This document shows, piece by piece, positions 1 to 5,526 of a DNA stretch of 12,738 nt. Source of the DNA: Proteobacteria bacterium SG_bin9. GTDB taxonomy: Bacteria > Pseudomonadota > Alphaproteobacteria > Rhizobiales > Xanthobacteraceae. Below the pieces are notes generated by a model that saw nothing but the letters and a program-made list of their open reading frames with translations, searched no databases and had not been told where the DNA came from. A program made the position numbers and the translations under genes. The stretch is taken from positions 1 to 12,738 of the forward strand of contig LWDM01000068.1 in NCBI GenBank assembly GCA_002083525.1, read 5' to 3'. How positions within the stretch are numbered: position 1 is the stretch's first letter; each line of letters starts with the position of its first letter.

Positions 1-65
1 AAGCGACGAAGCAATCCAGCTCAGAACGCGGCTCTGGATTGCTTCGTCGCTTTGCTCCTCGCAAT
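1..65. repeat. Palindromic intergenic repeat (19-bp hairpin arms plus tail)
   Basis: Bases 1-19 and 34-52 are perfect reverse complements separated by a 14-nt loop, so the strand can fold into a 19-bp hairpin. The right arm runs on into TTGCTCCTCGCAATGACG; within this, 38-42 (ATTGC) and 61-65 (GCAAT) can pair as an alternative. Similar 'CTGGATTGCTTCG...CGCAATGACG' elements are, from memory, scattered between genes in Bradyrhizobium-type genomes. The left end lies at the window edge, so the element may be longer. Its role is unknown; it could act as a transcript-end hairpin for the minus-strand gene at 245-316. Confidence 0.7.
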
Positions 66-244
66 GACGAGTGAGGAAGTTCGTCAGCGCTGATGTCGCG
101 CGCGGCACGTCCGCGACAAGCCAAGGCAATAAAAAAGCGAGCCGAAGCCCGCTGCGATCTCACTGAATTCACTTTCGCTCACCTGCTGATGAGCGTCGAC
201 CCGAGCGAGCAGCGCCCGCCCGGGCCGCTCAAAGGGAAAAACTA

Positions 245-316
245 CTACTTCTTGGCCTTCTTCTTCTTCTTTGTGGTCTTCTTGGCCTTCTTTGCCTTCT
301 TGGCTTTCTTCGCCAT
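245..316 (-). CDS. Lysine/alanine-rich 23-aa basic microprotein
   Basis: A short minus-strand frame starts with ATG at 316 and encodes 23 residues, of which 16 are Lys; the rest are the initial Met, Ala and two Thr. It begins MAKKAKKAKKAKK and ends with two consecutive TAG codons (245-247 and 242-244). A GAGGA Shine-Dalgarno lies 6 nt upstream of the ATG. The codons vary (AAG/AAA, GCG/GCC/GCA), so this is not a simple DNA repeat. The composition resembles the lysine-rich tails of bacterial histone H1-like proteins, which bind DNA or RNA by charge. I recall similar very short 'MAKKAKK' proteins annotated as hypothetical in Bradyrhizobium relatives. Nucleic-acid binding is inference. The opposite strand would encode Phe-rich peptides, which are less plausible. 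No promoter could be assigned. Confidence 0.6.
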   Translation of the reverse strand: MAKKAKKAKKAKKTTKKKKKAKK

Positions 317-586
317 GACAATCCTCGTGGGTTGAATTGACGTGAGAGTGAGGCGTACTCAGCGGAGGGCATACCTCGCAGTAGCCTCGACACTCATCCC
401 AACAGATTCGTGATGCGGCGTCTCGCGTTATCCACAGTAAAGCGATGACTCGTCGCGAAATCATCACGTTTTCCACGCTTCGCGTCGTCCGGGCGTGCAT
501 CTCGACAAGCTTTGCGTCTCCATCGACACTGGTCGCGGCGTCCGGAGGCGACGGCCGCGCCGAGATCGAGGCGTGCGGGAGGGCTC
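317..586. other. Divergent intergenic region, 270 bp
   Basis: This stretch separates the minus-strand lysine microprotein from the plus-strand deiodinase-like gene and must carry both promoters. I see no convincing -35/-10 pair and no EcfG motif. It holds one perfect DnaA-box nonamer (428-436). Reading frames crossing it have no ribosome binding site or recognisable protein content. Confidence 0.5.
428..436 (+). promoter_or_regulatory. Single consensus DnaA-box nonamer
   Basis: TTATCCACA is an exact match to the strong DnaA-box consensus and lies between two divergent genes. A near match (TTTTCCACG) occurs about 40 nt downstream at 469-477. No cluster of boxes, AT-rich unwinding element or neighbouring replication gene is seen, so an origin is not supported. 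A DnaA-controlled promoter or chance are both possible. Confidence 0.3.
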
Positions 587-1279
587 ATGAGTGCTGCGTT
601 GACCAAGGAGTTCAAGCCGATCCCGTTGCCGGATTTCGTCGAGCGCGCGCCGGAGGAGATGCAGCGGCGGGCGGAGGCGTTCTACGCGGACATTCGCCGG
701 CGTCACACGGTGCGCGAGTTTTCGTCCCGCCCGGTCCCGCGCCAGCTGATCGAGACTTGCCTCGCGGCGGCGGGCACCGCGCCGAGCGGCGCCAATCATC
801 AGCCCTGGCATTTCTCGGTGATCGCGAATGCGGCGATGAAGGCGCGCATTCGCGCAGCCGCGGAGGACGAGGAGCGCGCATTCTATGAGGGGCGGGCGGG
901 GGCGGAGTGGCTGGCGGCGCTGAAGCCGCTCGGCACCGATCCGGACAAGCCGTTTCTGGAGATCGCGCCGTGGTTGATCTGCGTATTCGGCGCGCGCAAG
1001 AGCCGGAGCGCCGATGGCCTGATGCGGAAAAACTACTACGTGCCGGAGTCGGTCTCGATCGCGACCGGCTTTCTGATCGCAGCGCTCCATCACGCCGGCC
1101 TTGCGACGCTGACGCACACGCCGGCGCCGATGAGCTTTCTCAACGAGATCTGCGGACGGCCGGAAGCCGAAAAGCCGTACATCCTGCTGGTGACCGGCTA
1201 TCCGGCCGAGAACGCGCACATTCCCCAGCACGCCACCGAGAAGAAGGCGTTGCCGGAGATCGCGACGTTCTTCACGTGA
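587..1279 (+). CDS. Nitroreductase-family flavoprotein, iodotyrosine deiodinase-like
   Basis: This encodes a 230-aa FMN enzyme of the nitroreductase fold. The ATG at 587 was chosen because GGGAGGG precedes it at a good distance; the frame is open further upstream without such a site. R38-R39 and R43 form the FMN-binding start of the fold, APSGANHQPW (65-74) is a family signature, and the C-terminal half has KNYYV (148-152), GRP (190-192) and TGYP (203-206). Aligned from memory to human iodotyrosine deiodinase, the substrate-clasping residues E157, Y161 and K182 fall on E96, Y100 and K121. T239, which contacts flavin N5, falls on T178. The offset is a constant 61 with no gaps. Reductive dehalogenation of halotyrosines or other halophenols, using reduced FMN, is therefore the best prediction. 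The true substrate and the electron donor are not known from sequence. Location is cytosolic, as no signal peptide or membrane anchor is seen. Confidence 0.88.
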   Translation: MSAALTKEFKPIPLPDFVERAPEEMQRRAEAFYADIRRRHTVREFSSRPVPRQLIETCLAAAGTAPSGANHQPWHFSVIANAAMKARIRAAAEDEERAFYEGRAGAEWLAALKPLGTDPDKPFLEIAPWLICVFGARKSRSADGLMRKNYYVPESVSIATGFLIAALHHAGLATLTHTPAPMSFLNEICGRPEAEKPYILLVTGYPAENAHIPQHATEKKALPEIATFFT

Positions 1280-1344
1280 GCGTGGACGTCGCGGCGGCGT
1301 GTTCCGATACCGAAAAGCGCGAGGCTCGTCAGCGCTGAGCGAGG

Positions 1345-1361
1345 CTGAATGCGGCATTCAG
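1345..1361. repeat. 17-bp palindrome downstream of the deiodinase-like gene
   Basis: CTGAATGC (1345-1352) and GCATTCAG (1354-1361) are perfect inverted arms around a single base. There is no T-run after it, so it is not a standard terminator. It lies 38 nt before the EcfG promoter and could be a protein-binding site. A ten-base palindrome, TCAGCGCTGA, sits just before it at 1329-1338. Confidence 0.35.
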
Positions 1362-1398
1362 TCTGCAGTCATCGGTGGTCATGATGATGCCACGCGGG

Positions 1399-1423
1399 GG
1401 AACATAAAAGCTGAGTGTGCGTT
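1399..1423 (+). promoter_or_regulatory. EcfG-type general stress response promoter
   Basis: GGAAC (1399-1403) is followed by exactly 16 nt and CGTT (1420-1423). This matches in full the alphaproteobacterial sigma-EcfG consensus GGAAC-N16/17-CGTT. It is in the right place and orientation: the predicted transcript start near 1430 leaves a leader of about 45 nt before the ATG at 1475. It predicts control of the secreted-protein gene by the PhyR-NepR-EcfG cascade. Confidence 0.75.
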
Positions 1424-1474
1424 TCAGGCTGACCCAAAAGACCTTGCCTGAAAGGCTTTCCCAAGGAGACGAGA

Positions 1475-1798
1475 ATGAACTTCAAGACAATGGCGTTGAC
1501 GGCGGCTCTGCTCACCGGCGGTGCGATGATGATACCGAATGTAGCGAGCGCGTTGCCGATCAATCCGGCCATTCAGGCGCCGTCGGTGGCGGAACAGGTG
1601 GCCTGCCGGGTCGTGCGTGAGCGGATCGTGACGCCGAGCGGCCGCGTGATTTTCAAGAGCACGCGCGTCTGCACGCCGGGCGTTCCGGTTGTGGTGCGTC
1701 CGATCGTGCGGCCGCGCCCGGTCTGTACGATCGTCAGGGATCGCACCGTGACGCCGAGCGGCCGTGTCATCGTCCGCACCGTTCGTCGTTGCGGCTGA
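1475..1798 (+). CDS. Small secreted protein with two cysteine-bounded repeats
   Basis: This encodes 107 aa with AAGGAGA just upstream of the ATG. Residues 1-26 look like a Sec signal peptide, cleaved after NVASA. The mature part contains the same unit twice, about 40 residues apart. Unit 1 runs from the Cys in ACRVVRERIVTPSGRV to the Cys in STRVC. Unit 2 runs from VCTIVRDRTVTPSGRV to RRC at the C-terminus. Each unit starts and ends with Cys and shares VTPSGRVI, so each could close an intra-unit disulfide in the periplasm. A Val/Pro/Arg-rich linker (VPVVVRPIVRPRP) joins them. The mature protein is strongly basic. I do not recognise a named family. The EcfG promoter upstream suggests a periplasmic or surface role under stress; that role is inference. 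A strong terminator follows, so it is probably a single-gene transcript. Confidence 0.85.
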   Translation: MNFKTMALTAALLTGGAMMIPNVASALPINPAIQAPSVAEQVACRVVRERIVTPSGRVIFKSTRVCTPGVPVVVRPIVRPRPVCTIVRDRTVTPSGRVIVRTVRRCG

Positions 1799-1826
1799 TC
1801 GCCTCGCGGCAATCGTTCGACCATGC

Positions 1827-1855
1827 AAACGCCGGACCCAAGGTCCGGCGTTTTT
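1827..1855 (+). terminator. Rho-independent terminator
   Basis: The arms 1827-1838 and 1842-1853 form a 12-bp GC-rich stem (core CGCCGGACC/GGTCCGGCG) with a 3-nt loop. The stem runs into a T-tract (1851-1855). It lies 29 nt after the stop of the secreted repeat protein. Confidence 0.9.
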
Positions 1856-1886
1856 CCGTTTCGACCGCTCAAGCATGATGGTGCGG

Positions 1887-1901
1887 TTAACCAATCGTAA
1901 A
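1887..1901 (+). promoter_or_regulatory. CtrA-like site upstream of the GGDEF gene
   Basis: TTAA, seven bases, then TAAA matches the alphaproteobacterial CtrA consensus TTAA-N7-TTAA with one mismatch. It lies about 170 nt before the diguanylate cyclase start, in the gap behind the terminator. Because the site is imperfect, this is only a suggestion. The rest of the 1856-2072 gap shows no clear promoter. Confidence 0.25.
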
Positions 1902-2072
1902 TTCGCTTCCGATCGCAGCTGATCCATCGCGTTCGGCGCTTCTTTGCTCCGGAGGTATCGAACTACGATGCCGCAGCGGGTTCCGCAGTGACGGTTCCTT
2001 AAGTGCTACAGGCGCAGGTTGTGCGCGCGCCGCCGAAATTAAAACAATAAAACGCGGCGCTTGGGGAATGCC

Positions 2073-3299
2073 GTGACACTGAGCCTGCCGACGCTCTTCA
2101 CCGTGCTGATCGTCAATTTTCTGGCGATCGGAATTCTGTGGGCTTATGTGGCCTACAACTACCGGAATTTCGTCGCGGCCCGGTTCTGGGCGCTGGGCTC
2201 GCTGGTCGCCATGCTGGGCGCCGCGACATCGCTCACTCGCGGCGTGATGCACCCGCTGATTCCAATTCTCGCCGGTGGCGGTCTGATGGTGCTCGCCGCC
2301 AGCATTGGTGCGATGGGCATCAAACGCTTCTTCAACAAGCCGGCCTCGTGGCTGACGGTGACGATCTTCGTCTCGGCCACCGTGCTCGGCATGGCGTTCG
2401 TCTCGACCAGTTATGACGACGTGACCATGCGCGTCATCGTTTTCTCGATCGGGCAGATGGCGCCGCTGATCTGGGTGCTACGGGACCTCTTCTCGCGCGA
2501 GGGCGATACCAATTCGCCGGGCGCGCGCCTGACCGGTTACATTTCTCTGGCGATGATCGTCATTCACGGTACGCGCGCGCTCGTGCTGGCGCTCGGATAT
2601 GGCGGACGGATCACGCTGCTCGAGATCAGCCTGCTGCAGACGATCGTTATCGTCACCATGGTGTTCATCTCGATGGCCTGGAATTTCAGCTTCCTGATGA
2701 TGGCCATCGATCGGCTGCGCGCCGAAGTCGCCGAACTGGCGCTGGTCGACGATCTCACCGGCGTCGCCAATCGCCGCCATCTTCTGAAGCGCTTGTCGGA
2801 GCAGTGTGCGATGTCCTATCGCACCGCGCAGCCGTTCGCGGTGATGGTGATCGATCTCGATCGCTTCAAGGGCATCAACGACGAGCATGGGCATGCGGCC
2901 GGCGATGCGTGCCTGCGCACGTTCGTTGCAACGGCGCAGGGACAGCTGCGGCCGGGCGATCTTCTCGCACGCTCCGGCGGCGACGAGTTCTGCGTGGTGC
3001 TTCCGTTCACGACCGTGCGTGAGGCCGACTCCGTCGCCCGCCGTGTGGTCGAGGCGTGCCGCGAGCGCGCGGCCTACTGGAACGGTGTCGGCATTCCGAT
3101 CACCGTCAGCGTCGGCGTGGCGCAATGGGCGCGCGACATCAGCCGCGATCAGCTGATGGCCAATGCCGATCAGGCCCTCTACCTCGCCAAGCGGCGAGGC
3201 CGGAACTGCTACGCGACCTTCGGTCAAGTCGAAGTCGAGGTCGACATCGACGAGTCCGTCGTGGACCTGGCGCCGGAACCGATGCGCCGCAGCGCATAA
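2073..3299 (+). CDS. Seven-helix membrane diguanylate cyclase (GGDEF)
   Basis: It makes c-di-GMP from two GTP. With the GTG at 2073 as start it is 408 aa; GGGGAA just upstream supports this. A TTG at 2061 would add four residues but has no ribosome site. Residues 6-212 contain seven hydrophobic segments (roughly 6-27, 38-54, 64-84, 93-110, 120-138, 155-174, 186-212), forming an integral membrane sensor I cannot match to a named MASE type. The catalytic domain opens with DDLTGVANRR (226-235), then IDLDRFKGIND, and carries the intact SGGDEF motif (301-306). An RxxD inhibitory site (RPGD, 293-296) lies five residues before GGDEF, so product feedback inhibition is expected. There is no EAL domain. 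An acidic tail rich in V/D/E ends the protein. It is probably separate from the gene before it, because a terminator intervenes. Confidence 0.93.
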   Translation: MTLSLPTLFTVLIVNFLAIGILWAYVAYNYRNFVAARFWALGSLVAMLGAATSLTRGVMHPLIPILAGGGLMVLAASIGAMGIKRFFNKPASWLTVTIFVSATVLGMAFVSTSYDDVTMRVIVFSIGQMAPLIWVLRDLFSREGDTNSPGARLTGYISLAMIVIHGTRALVLALGYGGRITLLEISLLQTIVIVTMVFISMAWNFSFLMMAIDRLRAEVAELALVDDLTGVANRRHLLKRLSEQCAMSYRTAQPFAVMVIDLDRFKGINDEHGHAAGDACLRTFVATAQGQLRPGDLLARSGGDEFCVVLPFTTVREADSVARRVVEACRERAAYWNGVGIPITVSVGVAQWARDISRDQLMANADQALYLAKRRGRNCYATFGQVEVEVDIDESVVDLAPEPMRRSA

Positions 3300-3371
3300 T
3301 CCTCGCCAGCGCCAATCTGCCGCGACCGGATTCGGCTTGCAGCCGTCCCGGTCAGCCCCCAGATTGTCGGC

Positions 3372-3878
3372 ATGTCGCAACAAGACACATTCGATCGCTC
3401 ACGTCCGCAATCGGCGCGGCGGCGGCCGCCTGTCATCGATCAGGATGGCAACGAGGTCGGGGCTCGTCCGCGCGAGGGAGGACCGGATTTCCGTGTGTTC
3501 GCCGGCGCCGGCGAGACGCCGCTGTTCGGCAATCTGACGCGGGAGCAGCGGCTCGCGCGGCTTGAGGCGCTTGCGAAAGTGCTCGACGTCGCGTTTGTCG
3601 TGCCCGGCACCAACGTGCGTTACGGCATTGACGGCCTGATCGGCCTCGTTCCCGTCGTCGGCGATCTCGTCACCACGGCGATTTCGCTCTGGATGATCCG
3701 CGAGGCGCGGGCGCTCGGCGCGCCGATGCATCTGATCGCGCGCATGCTCGGCAACGTCGCGCTCGACGGCGTGGTCGGCCTGGTGCCGGTGGCAGGCGAT
3801 GCCTTCGACGTGATGTGGCGCGCCAATGTGCGCAACATGCGCATGCTGCGCCGCTGGATGGACAAGCAGCCGCGCTAA
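3372..3878 (+). CDS. DUF4112 family membrane protein
   Basis: This encodes 168 aa. Residues 1-55 are polar, Arg/Pro-rich and probably disordered. Residues 60-165 match DUF4112 as I know it: LAKVLDVAFVVPGT (67-80), GIDGLIGLVPVVGDL (85-99), ARMLGNVALDGVVG (123-136), LVPVAGDAFDVMWRAN (137-152) and RNMRMLRRWMD. The phrase D-G-hh-GLVPV-h-GD appears twice (87-98 and 132-143), which suggests an internal duplication of hydrophobic hairpins inserted in the inner membrane. The function of the family is unknown. The gene starts 72 nt after the GGDEF gene on the same strand, so the two may be co-transcribed. The ribosome site before ATG 3372 is weak. It faces the minus-strand gene at 3952 across a shared hairpin terminator. 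Confidence 0.88.
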   Translation: MSQQDTFDRSRPQSARRRPPVIDQDGNEVGARPREGGPDFRVFAGAGETPLFGNLTREQRLARLEALAKVLDVAFVVPGTNVRYGIDGLIGLVPVVGDLVTTAISLWMIREARALGAPMHLIARMLGNVALDGVVGLVPVAGDAFDVMWRANVRNMRMLRRWMDKQPR

Positions 3879-3893
3879 AAATCTGCCATCGCT

Positions 3894-3928
3894 GCAAAAA
3901 AGAAAGGCCGGGAAACGATCCCGGCCTT
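3894..3928 (-). terminator. Rho-independent terminator for the 3952-4227 gene
   Basis: The arms 3904-3913 and 3919-3928 give a 10-bp stem (AAGGCCGGGA/TCCCGGCCTT) with a 5-nt loop. Read on the minus strand, the stem is followed by TCTTTTTT (3903-3896). On the plus strand there is no T-tract, so its effect on the DUF4112 transcript would be weaker. Confidence 0.85.
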
Positions 3929-3951
3929 CGGTCATTTCAAGCGATGTTAGC

Positions 3952-4227
3952 TTATGCAGCGTCCGCTTCGGTGGTCTCCGGGCGCGGCTTGCGCGGCAGC
4001 GGAAACTCGGCGCTGAAGTAGAGGCTGCGAATGCCGGCCTGATCGAAGCGCGCATTCTCGACCTGCAGGTAAGCGCCGTTCAGCGAATCCGCTGGCAGCT
4101 CTTCCACGGCGAATTTCACTGCAGCCGCAGCCGTGTCGAAGCGGCGATAGGCAAAGCCCGCGCGCTTCTTCTTCCGGATCGGAGCAGGGAACAATTCGGC
4201 GGCAGTGCCGTACTTGAATGAGGGCAT
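3952..4227 (-). CDS. Conserved-looking small basic protein, unknown function
   Basis: This encodes 91 aa starting MPSFKYGTAAELFPAP. I chose the ATG at 4227 because AAAAAGG lies 9 nt upstream; the open frame extends further but with low-complexity, Arg/Ser-rich content. The N-terminal third is basic (IRKKKRAGFAYRRF). A predicted helix follows (DTAAAAVKFAVEELP), and the C-terminal half reads like beta strands (GAYLQVENARF, RSLYFSAEF) before a Pro/Arg tail. There is no signal peptide, membrane segment or cysteine. I recall similar proteins as hypothetical in Bradyrhizobium relatives but know no function. A strong terminator follows 24 nt after the stop. An inverted repeat (GCTGGC/GCCAGC, 4296-4310) lies in its upstream region and may be regulatory. 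Confidence 0.75.
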   Translation of the reverse strand: MPSFKYGTAAELFPAPIRKKKRAGFAYRRFDTAAAAVKFAVEELPADSLNGAYLQVENARFDQAGIRSLYFSAEFPLPRKPRPETTEADAA

Positions 4228-4535
4228 GATCGACAGCCTTTTTAGATTTAGCGTTTCGTTTGAGAGTGACGACCGCGATTCCAAGGGACGTGCGGGCTGG
4301 CGGGGCCAGCAAATGTCGTCGTCTGTACGTCTGCCCAATATAAGCGGTGCAGCAGAGAATTGCGACCCTTGAACGACTGAATGATGAACGGCGATTTGAC
4401 GCCGGCACGCTGAAATAAAGGCCGATATTTCAGCAACATATCAGGGTTAAGCCGGAAAATCGGCGAAACCGGCGCGTTTCCGAGCCATCACTTTTTGCAG
4501 ACGAATATTGCAGATTTAGCAGGCCGCTGACGGAC
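4228..4535. other. Intergenic region with two inverted repeats
   Basis: These 308 bp separate two minus-strand genes. They hold the likely promoter of the 3952-4227 gene, a 6-bp inverted repeat at 4296-4310, and a 9-bp inverted repeat at 4409-4434. Beyond that is a run of short repeats (GAAAC/GTTTC at 4465-4480, TTGCAGA twice). I see no convincing gene: the 63-codon minus frame at 4248-4439 lacks a ribosome site and recognisable content. Confidence 0.5.
4409..4434. repeat. 9-bp inverted repeat, possible operator
   Basis: GCTGAAATA (4409-4417) and TATTTCAGC (4426-4434) are perfect inverted arms with an 8-nt spacer. The AT-rich arms and 26-bp total length fit a dimeric regulator site better than a terminator. 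It lies about 180 nt upstream of the minus-strand gene starting at 4227. Confidence 0.45.
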
Positions 4536-4916
4536 CTACTGCCGCATCGAATAATCGCTGATCGGGATCACTTTCGACCGGGTCTGAAAATTTTCGATGC
4601 GAATGGCGTCGCGCCACTGCAAACCGACGAATTTCGTCGGCACGTGCGTGACCTCGCCCTTGCCGTCCTTGCGCTCGCTATATTGCCAGACGTCGAGCGC
4701 GCCCTGGCTGGCGATCGCCTTTGCGACCGCATCGGCGTCGTGCCCCTTGAGTTTCTCGAGTTCTTCGTAAGTGAGGCCGATCACGATATCGCCGCGCGGC
4801 GTCGTCACCTTGAACAGCGATACTTTCTCGACGGAAAGGGCAGGACGCGCGATGGTCTCAAACAACAGCCCGGCAAGGCCGATGCCAAGCAGTGCTTGTT
4901 TGGACAGCTTCGACAT
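4536..4916 (-). CDS. Exported or membrane-anchored small protein, unknown function
   Basis: This encodes 126 aa. Residues 1-28 (MSKLSKQALLGIGLAGLLFE...) have a basic start and hydrophobic core like a Sec signal peptide, with likely cleavage near ARPALS. The mature domain begins VEKVSLFKVTTPRGD, followed by a predicted helical part (LTYEELEKLKGHDADAVAKAIA) and then strands (DVWQYSERKD, THVPTKFVGLQW). There is no cysteine in the mature part and no enzyme motif. AAGAGAA precedes the ATG at a usable distance. I do not recognise the family. The next genes upstream in the same direction are msrB and msrA, but msrB ends 101 bp away, so co-transcription is uncertain. A periplasmic role is inference from the signal peptide. 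Confidence 0.8.
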   Translation of the reverse strand: MSKLSKQALLGIGLAGLLFETIARPALSVEKVSLFKVTTPRGDIVIGLTYEELEKLKGHDADAVAKAIASQGALDVWQYSERKDGKGEVTHVPTKFVGLQWRDAIRIENFQTRSKVIPISDYSMRQ

Positions 4917-5017
4917 TCAAGTTCTCTTGATTAACCATCGGCGCAGCAACTCGAGAGCACACCACTACCGCGGAGTGCTCAGGTAAGACTGAACGCCGAG
5001 TTCGCAAGAGACACGAA

Positions 5018-5425
5018 TTACTTTGACTGAAGTTTCAGCGCTGCAGAGTTAATACAATACCGCAGGCCTGTCGGTCCGGGACCATCGTTAAAAACGTGTC
5101 CTAGATGACCGTCGCATTTCGAGCAAAGGACCTCGGTGCGAATCATGCCGTGGCTGAAATCGCGCTCTTCGTCGACATGGGTCTCCGCTGCCGGTTTGCT
5201 GAACGCAGGCCAGCCGCAGCCGGAATCGAACTTCGCCTCGGACTCGAACAGCGACTGTCCGCAACCGGCGCAGACGTAGGTGCCGTCGTTGAAGCTGTGA
5301 TCGTACTCGCCGGTGAACGGGCGCTCGGTCGCCTTCTCGCGCAGCACCGCATACTGCATCGGCGTCAATTCCTTGCGCCACTCGCTCTCCGCCTTCGTGA
5401 CCTTGCCGGATTTCGTGTCGCTCAT
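5018..5425 (-). CDS. msrB: Peptide-methionine (R)-S-oxide reductase
   Basis: It reduces the R epimer of methionine sulfoxide in proteins, in the cytosol. The product is 135 aa from the ATG at 5425, which has GGAG 7 nt upstream; an upstream in-frame ATG four codons earlier lacks one. The signatures are complete. Two CxxC pairs bind structural zinc (C52/C55 in CAGC and C101/C104 in CSKC). GCGWPAF (69-75) carries C70, the usual resolving cysteine. GHLGHVFNDG (106-115) leads to the catalytic cysteine C124 in RYCINSAAL. The length is normal for a stand-alone MsrB. It follows msrA in the same direction, but a strong terminator lies between them, so it probably has its own promoter within 5426-5466 or depends on read-through. 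An imperfect 6-bp inverted repeat (4955-4980) follows the stop and is only a weak terminator candidate. Confidence 0.97.
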   Translation of the reverse strand: MSDTKSGKVTKAESEWRKELTPMQYAVLREKATERPFTGEYDHSFNDGTYVCAGCGQSLFESEAKFDSGCGWPAFSKPAAETHVDEERDFSHGMIRTEVLCSKCDGHLGHVFNDGPGPTGLRYCINSAALKLQSK

Positions 5426-5466
5426 GCGTCGCTCCAATGCGCTGGAAGAGTGTTCAAAATCATTGC

Positions 5467-5506
5467 GCCAAAAAAGAAAGAGGCGCCGGCGTGAACCGGC
5501 GCCTCT
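5467..5506 (-). terminator. Rho-independent terminator between msrA and msrB
   Basis: The arms 5479-5489 and 5496-5506 form an 11-bp stem (AGAGGCGCCGG/CCGGCGCCTCT) around a 6-nt loop. On the minus strand the stem is followed by a T-rich run (TTCTTTTTT, 5478-5470). It lies 20 nt after the msrA stop. Confidence 0.9.
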
Positions 5507-5526
5507 CCGGTATCTACTGGCTGCTA

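Noticed and set aside
93..335. Plus-strand 80-aa frame with a Phe-rich stretch
   Set aside because: The Phe-rich part is only the complement of the lysine codons of the microprotein, which has the better start and ribosome site.
428..477. Replication origin around the DnaA box
   Set aside because: Only one perfect box and one poor one, no AT-rich unwinding region, and no replication gene nearby.
81..1338. 13-mer TCGTCAGCGCTGA present at 81-93 and 1326-1338, flanking the first two genes
   Set aside because: One shared 13-mer is about what chance predicts for a GC-rich window of this size. No other sign of an attachment site or inserted segment.
464..1357. 297-codon minus-strand open frame opposite the deiodinase-like gene
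   Set aside because: It is Arg-rich with no known motif and lies antisense to a clear nitroreductase-fold gene; high GC keeps the frame open.
2478..3383. 301-codon minus-strand open frame across the GGDEF gene
   Set aside because: It is the shadow of a real GGDEF domain; the composition is Arg/His-rich and featureless.
4248..4439. 63-codon minus-strand frame in the 4228-4535 gap
   Set aside because: No ribosome site, no recognisable content, and it overlaps the inverted repeat at 4409-4434.
4955..4980. GAGCAC/GTGCTC inverted repeat after msrB
   Set aside because: The stem is only 6 bp with a 14-nt loop and no T-run, so it is too weak to call a terminator.
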